The notes under the pieces are model-generated. The model saw only the letters and a list, made by a program, of their open reading frames with translations. It was not told where the DNA came from and did not search any database. Positions 1 to 7,751 of a stretch of 64,000 nucleotides of DNA are shown here, in pieces. The stretch is taken from assembly GCF_025149945.1 (NCBI RefSeq), contig NZ_JALXVH010000002.1:46051-110050 (forward strand), in the 5' to 3' direction. Source of the DNA: Kocuria sp. p3-SID1428. Its GTDB lineage: Bacteria; Actinomycetota; Actinomycetes; Actinomycetales; Micrococcaceae. Both the position numbers and the translations under genes were made by a program. Position 1 is the first letter of the stretch, and every line of letters begins with the position of its first letter.

Positions 1-78
1 GACGCCGAGCCCGATCACGGGCATCTCGATGCCGTTGTTCAGGACGAACGTGCTGGTGGGGTTCTGCAGATCAGTCAT
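1..78 (-). CDS. aldo/keto reductase, N-terminal fragment
   Basis: Only the first 26 codons lie in the window and the gene continues off the left edge. The translated start contains NNGIEMPVIGLGV, the first beta-strand signature of the aldo/keto reductase (2,5-diketogluconate reductase-type) TIM barrel. That family uses NADPH to reduce carbonyl compounds in the cytoplasm. The ATG (complement of 76-78) is the only sensible start. The substrate cannot be inferred from this piece. Confidence 0.75.
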   Translation of the reverse strand, partial: MTDLQNPTSTFVLNNGIEMPVIGLGV

Positions 79-211
79 CTGTCCATCATGCGCCTGGGGG
101 CCGACGGCCGGAAGGCCTTCTCCCCGACGCGAACGCCCGAGCGATTTGTGACGGGGCTGACACCGACGCAGACTGAAAGCCCGACTCGCGTCCTCACGAC
201 TCAGGAGCCAC

Positions 212-994
212 ATGACCGCCGAGCAGGCCTTCTTCCATCGCACCGGCCCCACCACGTTCGAGCCCACCGTGAACGCCGAGGGCGCCTGGTCCGCGGAGGA
301 TCACCACTTCGCCTCCATCGCCGGGCTCGTGGTCCACGAGCTCGAGCGGTTCCGGGCCGAGCACGGCAGTGCCGAGCTCCAGCTGAGCAGGATCAGCTAC
401 GACATCCTGGGGCGCCTGCCCATGTCCGAGCTGACCGTCGGCATCGAGGTCCTGCGACCCGGCCGGACGATCGAGCTGCTGCAGGCCACCGTGACGATCG
501 GCGGACGCGCCGTCGTCATCGCCCGGGCCTGGTACCTCTCGCGCGCCGACACCACCGATGTCGTCGGCGGGCAGGCCGAGCCCATGCCCTCCCCGGAGGA
601 GGTCGCCCCGTGGGAGATGAGCAACGGGTGGCCCGGCGGCTACATCGCCCAGATCCAGGCCAGGGTGGTGCGTCAGCGCCCGGGCCGGGCGACCGTGTGG
701 CTGCACAGCCCGTCGGAGATCGTGGCCGGGGAGACCGCAGGCGATCTCGCCCGGTTCTTCTCCAGCATCGACGCCGCCAACGGGATCGCCGTGCGCGAGT
801 CCACCGATCGATGGACCTTCCCCAACGTGGACCTCACCGTCCATCTGCACCGGCTGCCGGAAGGCACCTGGACCGGCCTGGACACCGAGGTCGTCTGGGG
901 TCCGGACGGCGTGGGGCTCACCAGCTCCACGCTGCACGACGCCCGCGGCCCCGTCGGCACCGCCGAGCAGTCCCTGACGCTGCGGCGCCTCTGA
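212..994 (+). CDS. thioesterase family protein (acyl-CoA thioesterase-like, double hot-dog)
   Basis: The 260-residue protein resembles actinobacterial TesB-like thioesterases. It has an N-terminal half with the DILGRLPMSEL stretch typical of the first hot-dog domain and a C-terminal half (about residues 135-255) forming the second. Such proteins hydrolyse acyl-CoA esters in the cytoplasm. It starts at an ATG following CAGGAGCCAC, a usable ribosome-binding site. It stands alone, divergent from the aldo/keto reductase and convergent with the transporter at 1149. Long reading frames in the other strand here are codon-bias shadows. The natural acyl substrate is unknown. Confidence 0.75.
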   Translation: MTAEQAFFHRTGPTTFEPTVNAEGAWSAEDHHFASIAGLVVHELERFRAEHGSAELQLSRISYDILGRLPMSELTVGIEVLRPGRTIELLQATVTIGGRAVVIARAWYLSRADTTDVVGGQAEPMPSPEEVAPWEMSNGWPGGYIAQIQARVVRQRPGRATVWLHSPSEIVAGETAGDLARFFSSIDAANGIAVRESTDRWTFPNVDLTVHLHRLPEGTWTGLDTEVVWGPDGVGLTSSTLHDARGPVGTAEQSLTLRRL

Positions 995-1003
995 GGGACC
1001 CTG

Positions 1004-1120
1004 CGACTGGCCGAAAAGCCACTCCATCCTCATCGACTGGCCAAGTCGTCACCGTTTCGTCGCTGAAACGGTCTGCATTCGGCCAGTCGATGCAGGAGCG
1101 GTGAGCATTCGGCCTGTCGC
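1004..1120. repeat. REP-like nested inverted-repeat element
   Basis: CATCGACTGGCC at 1031-1042 is repeated in perfect inverted orientation (GGCCAGTCGATG) at 1081-1092. Inside it sits a second stem, ACCGTTTC (1051-1058) and GAAACGGT (1065-1072). The core motif recurs at 1004-1012 (CGACTGGCC) and as GCATTCGGCCWGTCG at 1075-1089 and 1106-1120. It lies between two convergent genes, so it may terminate both, but the repeated sub-motifs look more like a REP-type mobile palindrome. Confidence 0.6.
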
Positions 1121-1148
1121 GACGACGACGACGGGTGCCGCGACTGCC

Positions 1149-2147
1149 TCAGCCGCGGTGAGGCTCCGGTGCGGTCTCACCTGCCGGTCGGCGCCGTCCC
1201 CAGATCGAGGCCAGGATCCCGCCGGAGATGTTGTGCCACACCGAGAAGATCGCCCCGGGCAGCGCCGCCTCCGGGGAGAAGTACTGCGCGGCCAGACCGG
1301 AAGCCAGTCCCGAGTTCTGCATGCCGACCTCCACGGAGACGGCTCGGCGGGAGGCCACCGGGAAGCGCACGAGCGCGGCGACCGCATAGCCCAGGCCGTA
1401 GCCCAGCAGGTTGTGCAGGATGACGCCTGCGAGCAGCCCCAGCCCGGCGGCGGCCAGCACCTCGCCGGAGCCGGAGACCACGGCGATCACCACGTAGGTG
1501 ATGCCCAGCACCGACACCCACGGCAGGATCGGCTCGATCCGCCGCACGAATCCGGGCAGCAGGGAGTGGATGATCAGGCCCAGGACGATCGGGATCAGCA
1601 CGATCTTCACGAGCGACAGCGCCAGATCGCCGGTGGGCACCGCCAGGAACTGACCGGCCAGCGCCAGGGTGACCAGCGGGGTCAGCAGCGGCGAGAGCAG
1701 CGTGGACAGCGATGTCATGGTCACCGACAGCGCCACGTCGCCCTTGGCCAGGTAGGTCACCACGTTGGACGACGTCCCGCCGGGCACCGAGCCCACCAGG
1801 ATCAGCCCGGCCGCCAACTGCGGCGGCAGATCCAGGACGGTCGCGATGCACAGGGCCAGCAGCGGCATGATCGTGAACTGCAGCAGGACGCCGGCGAGCA
1901 CCGGCAGCGGCCGCTTCAGCACGAGCGCGAAGTCCGGCAGGGACAGCGTGAGGCCCATGCCGAACATGATGATCATCAGCGCCGGGACCACCCCCGCGCC
2001 CCACCCTGCGAAGGCTCCGGGGAGGATCAGGGCGACGGCCGCCCCGGCCAGGATCAGCAGCGGGAACACTGTCACGGCCAGACGGCTGCTGCGCTGCTCT
2101 CGAGCTCCCCCGGTCGTCGTCGTTGCCTGCGGGTCGTGCTGGGTCAT
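1149..2147 (-). CDS. bile acid:sodium symporter (BASS) family transporter
   Basis: This 332-residue polytopic membrane protein has about nine to ten hydrophobic segments and the family signature around MIIMFGMGLTLSLPDF. A later GSVPGGTSSNVVTYLAKGD stretch carries the crossover-helix motif (PGGxxSN) that binds sodium and substrate in this fold. BASS proteins use the sodium gradient to import organic anions. The N-terminal 25 residues are polar and Thr-rich. The substrate is not predictable; pantothenate, keto acids and bile acids all occur in the family. It may share a transcript with the decayed genes upstream (2205-2770). Confidence 0.88.
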   Translation of the reverse strand: MTQHDPQATTTTGGAREQRSSRLAVTVFPLLILAGAAVALILPGAFAGWGAGVVPALMIIMFGMGLTLSLPDFALVLKRPLPVLAGVLLQFTIMPLLALCIATVLDLPPQLAAGLILVGSVPGGTSSNVVTYLAKGDVALSVTMTSLSTLLSPLLTPLVTLALAGQFLAVPTGDLALSLVKIVLIPIVLGLIIHSLLPGFVRRIEPILPWVSVLGITYVVIAVVSGSGEVLAAAGLGLLAGVILHNLLGYGLGYAVAALVRFPVASRRAVSVEVGMQNSGLASGLAAQYFSPEAALPGAIFSVWHNISGGILASIWGRRRPAGETAPEPHRG

Positions 2148-2204
2148 GCTCGGCCTTCCTCTCGCCGTCCGATCAGCCGAGCCTATCGGCGCTCGGTGGC
2201 GGAC

Positions 2205-2378
2205 TCAGCCCAGGTGGGCGATCGCGGAGATCTCCACGAGGAACTGCGGGCGGGCCAGGGCGGCCACGCCGGCCTCCTCCACCACGGCGCGCACGCCGTA
2301 GGAGTAGACGGTGCGTTCGGCGGGCTCGGCCGGCAGGGACGCGGGCATGACGGACTGGATGCGGTTCTTCTCGGTCAT
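2205..2378 (-). pseudogene. RidA-family remnant with internal deletion
   Basis: This open frame of 57 codons starts at an ATG with a good GAGAGGAACCGAG leader. Its C-terminus reads GVAALARPQFLVEISAIA, which is the last strand of RidA/YjgF enamine deaminases (normally about 130 residues). The first 30 residues resemble a RidA N-terminus, so roughly 70 central residues appear to be missing while both ends remain. It would not fold as a RidA trimer. It directly follows a decayed monooxygenase in the same orientation, suggesting a former catabolic pair. A genuine small protein is possible but unlikely. Confidence 0.6.
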
Positions 2379-2408
2379 CTCGGTTCCTCTCTTGCTGGCT
2401 CAGGGATT

Positions 2409-2770
2409 CAGTCGGCGACCCGGGGCGCTTCGGGGATCTGCTCATCGGCGCGGAAGCCGTGCACCCAGGCCAGATGGCGGTCGAAGGCCCCGGGCGCGGC
2501 CAGGCGGGCATTGCGCTCCTCGGCCCGCTGACCGTCGGCGAAGTGCAGCACGGCTGCGGAGCCCGAATCGTCGATCTCCACCACGCGCTTGGCCAGGTGC
2601 AGCGAGTCGGGGTCCAGGGCGCCGAACAGGATCGACTGCAGGTCGGCGCGGTGGATACCGAGGAACGAGGCCCCGAAGCGGCGCCGGCACTCCTCGTGCG
2701 ACGACAGCCGTGCGATCCGCTCGCCGGTGCGGCCGTCGCGGAAGATCAGCCCGTCGACCGCAGGTCTGCG
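2409..2770 (-). pseudogene. FAD-dependent aromatic hydroxylase remnant (salicylate/6-hydroxynicotinate monooxygenase-like)
   Basis: The reverse strand translates as an open frame without a start. It contains GLIFRDGRTGERIARL and FLGIHRADLQSIL, the substrate-side motif of class A flavin hydroxylases, and then jumps to a C-terminal AWVHGFRADEQIP stretch. The N-terminal Rossmann GxGxxG region and the central FAD-binding region are absent, and a TAG lies immediately upstream in frame. Family members have about 400 residues; only about 120 remain. The original gene probably hydroxylated a pyridine or benzoate ring together with the adjacent RidA. It is now non-functional. Confidence 0.65.
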
Positions 2771-2796
2771 GCGAACCTACGGCCTCGTGCTGCGCA

Positions 2797-3219
2797 TCAC
2801 ACCCCCCGGGCCGCCAGCGCCCCGTGGCACGCCGCGAGCACCTCCGTCGCCGGCTCCCCCGCCCGGCAGGTGGACATGGGGACCTGGCCGAAGGCGCCGC
2901 GCGGCAGAGGATCCCGGCACAGCTGCGCGGTGCGCGGCCCATCCCAGTCGATGTGCACGAACCACGCACCGTCCTCCTGGACGATCTCGGCCACCGTCCC
3001 CACGGCGCACAGCTCCTGCCGCCGGGAGAGGTAGGCCCAGACCAGATCCCCGGGCCGCATGATCCGGAAGCCCGTGCGCAGGCACCAGCGGCGGATCGGC
3101 TGCGAGCGCCCGATCGCGTCCCAGACGGCCGTGGCATCTGCGCGGGTGCGCCAGTCGCCCGGCAGGTGCGCGGCGTGGGCGGCGGGGTCGATGGGCAGCA
3201 GCCAGTGCGCAGATCTCAT
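2797..3219 (-). CDS. conserved hypothetical protein, PUA/EVE-like fold suspected
   Basis: This 140-residue soluble protein has no signal peptide. Its middle (FRIMRPGDLVWAYLSRRQELCAVG) resembles the strand of EVE/PUA-like domains, where a G-D-hydrophobic-Y pattern precedes a second G-V-G strand; these domains bind RNA or modified bases. Its ATG overlaps the stop of the upstream Lrp gene (ATGA), so the two are translationally coupled. The domain call is weak because no catalytic motif is available to confirm it. Its function is unknown. Confidence 0.6.
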   Translation of the reverse strand: MRSAHWLLPIDPAAHAAHLPGDWRTRADATAVWDAIGRSQPIRRWCLRTGFRIMRPGDLVWAYLSRRQELCAVGTVAEIVQEDGAWFVHIDWDGPRTAQLCRDPLPRGAFGQVPMSTCRAGEPATEVLAACHGALAARGV

Positions 3220-3689
3220 CGCGGCGAGTGGTCGAAGATCAGGCTGGTGTTCGTGGAGGCGACCTCCTCGCGCATGCTGATCCGGTCCGAGACCAGAGCA
3301 CGCAGAGCCTCGGTGTCGCGCACGACGGCGTGGACCAGGAAGTCGCGGTCACCGGCGAGGAAGTAGACCTGCCGCGACTCGGGCAGATCCGTCAGGTAGG
3401 CCTGGAACCTCGACAGGGATCGACGAGCATGCGGGTGGACGCGGATGCTGATGATGACCTCGATCGACAGCCCCAGGGCGGCGGGGTCCACGTCGGCGCG
3501 GAAGCCGGTGATCACCCCCGACTCGATCAGGGCGCCCACCCTCTTGTGACAGGTCGACTCGGCAGCCCCCACCCGACGAGCCAGCTCGCTGATCGCCATG
3601 CGCCCGTTGCCGCGCAGCTCGCGCAGCAGCGAGAGATCCAGCTCGTCCAGGGAACGAGAGGCGACGGATTCTGCGGCGGTCATGGGCAC
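3216..3689 (-). CDS. Lrp/AsnC family transcriptional regulator
   Basis: This 157-residue protein has the standard Lrp layout. A winged helix-turn-helix covers about residues 14-60 (LDLSLLRELRGNGRMAISELARRVG followed by ESTCHKRV), then an ASNC/RAM ligand-binding domain to about residue 145. Lrp proteins form octamers and sense amino acids. It is transcribed divergently from the D-amino-acid dehydrogenase gene at 3850, with an 11-bp inverted repeat between them (3740-3764). It therefore probably regulates that catabolic operon and itself in response to an amino acid. Confidence 0.9.
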   Translation of the reverse strand: MPMTAAESVASRSLDELDLSLLRELRGNGRMAISELARRVGAAESTCHKRVGALIESGVITGFRADVDPAALGLSIEVIISIRVHPHARRSLSRFQAYLTDLPESRQVYFLAGDRDFLVHAVVRDTEALRALVSDRISMREEVASTNTSLIFDHSPR

Positions 3690-3739
3690 TCCCGAGGGTC
3701 GGTCAGCGGATTCCGTCGATTATCGCTGAATGCGCACGG

Positions 3740-3764
3740 ATTCCTCCATGGATCATGGAGGAAT
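3740..3764. promoter_or_regulatory. candidate Lrp operator
   Basis: ATTCCTCCATG (3740-3750) and CATGGAGGAAT (3754-3764) form a perfect 11-bp inverted repeat with a 3-bp spacer. It is the only strong dyad in the divergent promoter region between the Lrp gene and dadA. Confidence 0.6.
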
Positions 3765-3849
3765 CGGCAGAGTCCTTCTAGTGTTCCGGATCACATCATC
3801 AGCAGCGCCCGCGGCCACCCGCACCGAACGGTCCCCCAGGAGGAGAGCC

Positions 3850-5073
3850 ATGAGCCACGCCATCGTCATCGGAGCAGGAATGGTCGGTCTGGCCACCGCC
3901 TGGCACCTCCAGGAGCGCGGGCACGAGGTCACCGTGATCGACAAGGAGGGCGTGGCTGCGGGGTCGTCGTGGGGCAATGCCGGCTGGCTCTCCCCCGGCA
4001 AGACGATCCCGCTGTCGCACCCGAGCCTGTGGGGCTACGGGCCCAAGGCGCTGCTGGACCCCGACGCCGCCCTGCACATCCCCGCCCGCGTGGACCCCAC
4101 GCTGTGGAGCTTCTTCGCCCGGTTCATGGCGCACGCGACCACCAGGTCGTGGGATAGCACCATGGCCGCGCTGACGCCGATCGACAAGCTCGCGCTGGAG
4201 GGCTTCGACGAGCTGACCGACGGCGGCATCGAGTCCTGGACGCGCAAGAGCCCGTTCGTCGTGGGGTTCGAGAACGAGAAGCAGTCCCAGGGGTTCCTGG
4301 GCGAGGTGGCCGGAGCGGTCCGCCACGGCCAGGACGTGCCGTTCGAGCCGCTCGAGAACCCCCGCGAGCTCGCGCCGATGCTCTCCGAGAACGTGAAGGT
4401 GGCCTACCGGCTGGAGGGTCAGCGCTACTTCGAGCCCGGCCCGTTCATGGAGGCGCTGGGGCAGGCCTTCATCCAGCGCGGCGGCACCCTGCGCACGGGT
4501 GTCGAAGTCACCGACGTGAACTCCACGCGGACCCCGTCGGTGACGCTGTCCACGGGCGAGCACCTCACCGCCGACACCGTCGTGATCGCCACCGGTGCCT
4601 GGCTGCCCCGGCTGGCAGCGCCGCTGGGCGTGAAGGTGAAGGTCCAGGCCGGGCGCGGGTACTCGTTCTCCGTGGCCACCGACCAGCCCGCCGAGCACCC
4701 CGTGTACCTGCCGCACGCGCGCATGGCCTGCACCCCCTATCAGGGACGGTTCCGCATCGCCGGCACCATGGAGTTCAAGCACGCCGACGAGCCCTTCGAC
4801 CCGGGGCGCATCACCGCGATCGTCAACGAGGCGCGGAAGCTGATGACCGGCGTGGACCTCGACGACCGCCAGGACGAGTGGGTCGGCTCGCGCCCCGTCA
4901 CCCCGGACGGCCTCCCGCTGATCGGCGCCACGCAGGTCCCCAATGTCTACGTGGCCGGCGGGCACGGCATGTGGGGCATGGTCCTGGGACCCATCACCGG
5001 GCGCCTTCTGGCCGATCAGATCACCACCGGAGCGATCCACCCGGCGATCAAGGCCTTCGATCCGCTGCGCTGA
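3850..5073 (+). CDS. dadA: D-amino acid dehydrogenase (DadA-type FAD oxidoreductase)
   Basis: The product of 407 residues begins with the dinucleotide-binding strand HAIVIGAGMVGLATAWHL and shows the DAO fold through to VAGGHGMWGMVLGPITGRL near the C-terminus. GSSWGNAGWLSPG (about residues 37-49) matches the DadA subgroup rather than glycine oxidases. Such enzymes oxidise D-amino acids to keto acids and pass electrons to the membrane quinone pool. The start is the ATG preceded by AGGAGAGCC; an upstream in-frame ATG has no ribosome-binding site. It is 16 bp from the downstream dehydratase gene, forming an operon under the divergent Lrp regulator. Confidence 0.85.
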   Translation: MSHAIVIGAGMVGLATAWHLQERGHEVTVIDKEGVAAGSSWGNAGWLSPGKTIPLSHPSLWGYGPKALLDPDAALHIPARVDPTLWSFFARFMAHATTRSWDSTMAALTPIDKLALEGFDELTDGGIESWTRKSPFVVGFENEKQSQGFLGEVAGAVRHGQDVPFEPLENPRELAPMLSENVKVAYRLEGQRYFEPGPFMEALGQAFIQRGGTLRTGVEVTDVNSTRTPSVTLSTGEHLTADTVVIATGAWLPRLAAPLGVKVKVQAGRGYSFSVATDQPAEHPVYLPHARMACTPYQGRFRIAGTMEFKHADEPFDPGRITAIVNEARKLMTGVDLDDRQDEWVGSRPVTPDGLPLIGATQVPNVYVAGGHGMWGMVLGPITGRLLADQITTGAIHPAIKAFDPLR

Positions 5074-5089
5074 GACGGATACTGGGGCC

Positions 5090-6040
5090 ATGAGCCCCAC
5101 CTCCGACGACGTCCTGGCCGCCGCCCGCATCCTCGAGGGCGTCGCGCACCGCACCCCGGTGCTGAGCTCCAGCACCCTGGACGCACAGCTCGGGTGCTCC
5201 GCGCATCTCAAGGCCGAGAACCTGCAGCGGGCCGGAGCGTTCAAGTTCCGCGGGGCGTTCACCGCGCTGTCGCGGCTGCCGCACGACGACGCCGTCGTCG
5301 CCTTCTCGTCGGGCAACCACGCCCAGGCGGTGGCCCTGGCCGCTGCGCTGCAGGGGCGTGCGGCCACGATCGTGATGCCGTCGGATGCGCCCGAGATGAA
5401 GACGGCCGCCACGCGCGGCTACGGCGCCGAGGTGGTGGCCTACGACCGCCGCACCGAGGATCGCGCGGCGCTGGCGGCCCGTCTGGCCGAGGAGCGCGGG
5501 GCGCATGTGGTCCCGCCGTTCGATCACCCGGACATCATCGCGGGGCAGGGCACGGCCGCGCTCGAGCTGTTCGAGGACGTCGGGGCGCTCGATCTGCTGT
5601 TCGTGCCGCTGGGCGGCGGGGGTCTGCTATCGGGTTCCCTACTGGCGGCGGGCCTGCTGGCGCCGCAGTGCCGCGTGATCGGCGTGGAGCCTGCCGCCGG
5701 GGACGACGTGCAGCGGTCGCTGGCTGCCGGACATCCCCTCTCGATCGAGGTCCCCGAGACGCTGGCCGACGGCGCCCAGACCACCCGGGTGGGCGATACG
5801 ACCTTCGAGATCATCCGCGAGCGCGTGGATTCGATCATCACCGTGCCCGACGACGCTCTGATGGCCGAGATGCGCTTCCTCGCCGAGCGGATGAAGACGG
5901 TCGTGGAGCCGACTGGCTGTCTGGGCCTGGCGGGACTGCGCGCCTGGGCTCAGGAGCACGACGTCGGCGGGCTGCGGGCGGGCGTGATCCTCAGCGGCGG
6001 GAACGTGGATCTGCGGAGGTTCGCGGCGCTAGTGGGGTGA
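5090..6040 (+). CDS. PLP-dependent threonine/serine ammonia-lyase family protein
   Basis: The 316-residue product is a fold-type II PLP enzyme. FKFRGAFTAL (about residue 50) contains the Schiff-base lysine, SSGNHAQAVALAA is the phosphate/asparagine loop, and PLGGGGLLSG is the glycine-rich phosphate-binding loop. It lacks the C-terminal ACT regulatory domain of biosynthetic IlvA, so it is a catabolic dehydratase, serine racemase-like or hydroxyaspartate dehydratase-like enzyme. Co-transcription with dadA suggests a role in D- or L-hydroxyamino-acid breakdown to keto acid and ammonia. Confidence 0.82.
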   Translation: MSPTSDDVLAAARILEGVAHRTPVLSSSTLDAQLGCSAHLKAENLQRAGAFKFRGAFTALSRLPHDDAVVAFSSGNHAQAVALAAALQGRAATIVMPSDAPEMKTAATRGYGAEVVAYDRRTEDRAALAARLAEERGAHVVPPFDHPDIIAGQGTAALELFEDVGALDLLFVPLGGGGLLSGSLLAAGLLAPQCRVIGVEPAAGDDVQRSLAAGHPLSIEVPETLADGAQTTRVGDTTFEIIRERVDSIITVPDDALMAEMRFLAERMKTVVEPTGCLGLAGLRAWAQEHDVGGLRAGVILSGGNVDLRRFAALVG

Positions 6041-6049
6041 GCGTGTCGC

Positions 6050-7087
6050 TCATTGCGACTCGGGCGCCGCATCCACCACGAGCAGGGAGCGCAGCGGCAT
6101 CCGCGACCGCCAGCGGGGCGGCAGCTCCATGTAGTGCTCCAGCGTCAGACGCGTGATGTCGGCACCTCCGAACAGCCTCAGGTTCTGCCGCTCCCTCTCC
6201 AGATCGATCGCATCGCGGCTGTAGGAGCCCAGCGTCACGAACAAGCCCACTTCACCCGTGGACAGAGTGCCGATCAGCTGCTGGACGTCCGGCCTTCCCC
6301 TCGTGGCCGTCGAGTGCTTGCACTGCACCTTGATGAGCGGGGGCTCCAGCCCCAGCGGATCCTTGTGCGCCAGGACGTCGACGCCGCCATCCGTGCTGAA
6401 GGCAGTGACTCGCGCCTGGTATCCCATGGTGCGCAGCAGATCGGCCACGAAGTGCTCGAACTCCTCGTGGCTGAGCTCATCCCGCAGTGTCCGGATGATG
6501 AAGTCGCGCGTGTGCTGGTCGATGCGGTCGGCATTCGGCTCATCTTCGGCGATGCGAACAGCTTCCGCGGCGGAATTGCTGCCAGTCGTCTTGCTGACCC
6601 GGGCCTCGAAGGTCTCATCCGACGCCGAGTCGAGGAACTCCTGGAAGACCCCGGCATGCCTGCTGACCCGGAACAGCGTGATCGCGGACCCGATCTCGTA
6701 GAGAGCGCTCTGCGGGAAGAGCCCGCGCGCAACCCCGGTCTTGAGCCAGCGCACCTTCCGTCGGTGCGGATGGCGCTCGGCCTCCGGATGGAACTCGTAG
6801 TCGCCCTCCACCACACCGAAGTTCAGTGTGGAATCGGGCTTGTAGGGCGCCACCACGATGTCACCGCGCTGGATCTCTGCCGCGAAGCGATAGAGCACCC
6901 CCACCCAGACCGGGATCGCCCCGGCCTTGGCATCCGGATTCGCGCGCAGCACCGCCTCTCGGATGCTCTCCCGATCCATGCCGACGACTCGCAGATCGCC
7001 GATCGCCTCCCAGCCGATCGAGACGAACCCTCCCGCGACCAGCTCGGCCCCCAGAGCGTCGTTGTGGATCCCCCACATCCTCGCCAT
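6050..7087 (-). CDS. Mrr-like type IV restriction endonuclease with N-terminal PUA-like domain
   Basis: The 345-residue protein has two parts. An N-terminal domain (about residues 1-110; MWGIHND, FVSIGWEAIGDL, GDIVVAPYK) is of the PUA-like kind often fused to restriction enzymes. The C-terminal Mrr nuclease domain (about residues 215-320) has the PD-(D/E)xK pattern D..GGVDV then IKVQCKHS, whose QxK variant is typical of Mrr_cat. Such enzymes cleave modified DNA. The ATG at 7087 follows AGGAAGAGGGCAGTG and is preferred to upstream in-frame starts. No methyltransferase is adjacent, consistent with a stand-alone modification-dependent nuclease. It is convergent with the dehydratase gene. Confidence 0.82.
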   Translation of the reverse strand: MARMWGIHNDALGAELVAGGFVSIGWEAIGDLRVVGMDRESIREAVLRANPDAKAGAIPVWVGVLYRFAAEIQRGDIVVAPYKPDSTLNFGVVEGDYEFHPEAERHPHRRKVRWLKTGVARGLFPQSALYEIGSAITLFRVSRHAGVFQEFLDSASDETFEARVSKTTGSNSAAEAVRIAEDEPNADRIDQHTRDFIIRTLRDELSHEEFEHFVADLLRTMGYQARVTAFSTDGGVDVLAHKDPLGLEPPLIKVQCKHSTATRGRPDVQQLIGTLSTGEVGLFVTLGSYSRDAIDLERERQNLRLFGGADITRLTLEHYMELPPRWRSRMPLRSLLVVDAAPESQ

Positions 7088-7219
7088 CACTGCCCTCTTC
7101 CTGTCGGCCCGACATGCTGGTGTCCACTCTCGTCGATCTTCGGGAACCCACCGAACCGCTCCGACGCCTTCAGCGCGCCGAGGACGCAGATCCGAGCGCG
7201 TTCGCCTGAGGACCACCCC

Positions 7220-7276
7220 TTGACCCGCGTACCCCAAGGGGGTACACCTGGATCCAACAACTACCCCCTAGGGGTA
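7220..7276 (+). promoter_or_regulatory. copper-responsive promoter with two CsoR operators
   Basis: A TTGACC -35 element (7220-7225) and TACACC at 7243-7248 give a 17-bp spacer. The palindrome GTACCCCAAGGGGGTAC (7229-7245) overlaps this promoter. A second one, TACCCCCTAGGGGTA (7262-7276), lies just downstream. Both match the TACCC-N-GGGTA sequence bound by CsoR repressors, and csoR is the last gene of this operon, so copper-relieved autoregulation is expected. Confidence 0.85.
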
Positions 7277-7300
7277 TCACTATCAGCGAAGGAGCGCACC

Positions 7301-7513
7301 ATGGCGACCACCGAGTTCAACGTCACCGGCATGACCTGCGGGCACTGCGAGATGTCCGTGCGCGAAGAGGTCGAGGAGATCCCCGGCGCCTCCGTGAGCC
7401 AGGTCAGCCACGAGACCGGCCGCCTCGTCGTCGAGAGCGACCAGCCCGTCGACGACGCCGCAGTGAAGGCCGCCGTCGAGGAGGCCGGCTACTCGGCCGA
7501 GCGCGCAGCGTGA
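7301..7513 (+). CDS. copZ: heavy-metal-associated domain copper chaperone
   Basis: This 70-residue single HMA domain has the metal-binding loop GMTCGHCEMSV at residues 10-20, in which CxxC binds Cu(I). It folds as the ferredoxin-like copper chaperone that delivers Cu(I) to the CopA ATPase encoded two genes downstream. The ATG follows GAAGGAGCGCACC. Its stop codon overlaps the GTG of the next small gene. It is first in the operon directly behind the CsoR operators. Confidence 0.92.
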   Translation: MATTEFNVTGMTCGHCEMSVREEVEEIPGASVSQVSHETGRLVVESDQPVDDAAVKAAVEEAGYSAERAA

Positions 7514-7695
7514 GCGCCGCCGCCCGCCTCGGGGCCTACCTCGCGGCGCTGGCGGCGGTCTTCGCCGCCGCCTTCTTCATCGGCGGCGCCGTCGTGCCTC
7601 AGAGCACCGTGGATTCCTGGACCCAGCAGGCCGAGGAATCCTCGCACTCGCAGACCCCTGACGAGTTCGAGAGCCCCGCCGATCCCGATCACTGA
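7510..7695 (+). CDS. small single-pass membrane protein in copper operon
   Basis: This 61-residue protein starts at GTG 7510 overlapping the copZ stop (GTGA), which implies translational coupling. Residues 5-29 form a hydrophobic helix ([21 protein letters not shown]), followed by a polar acidic tail containing one His and no Cys or Met cluster. It could be a membrane-anchored partner of copper export, but no metal motif supports that. Position and coupling are the only clues and no family is recognised. Confidence 0.7.
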   Translation: MSAAARLGAYLAALAAVFAAAFFIGGAVVPQSTVDSWTQQAEESSHSQTPDEFESPADPDH

Positions 7696-7751
7696 CCCCC
7701 GGTCCGCCGCACCGGGCCGGGGAGAGCACCGACTTCCAGGAAGAAGCACCC

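Noticed and set aside
6050-7087. A multi-gene defence island around the Mrr-like nuclease
   Set aside because: Its neighbours are amino-acid catabolism and copper genes. No methyltransferase, helicase or toxin-antitoxin genes are present, so it is treated as a solitary type IV enzyme.
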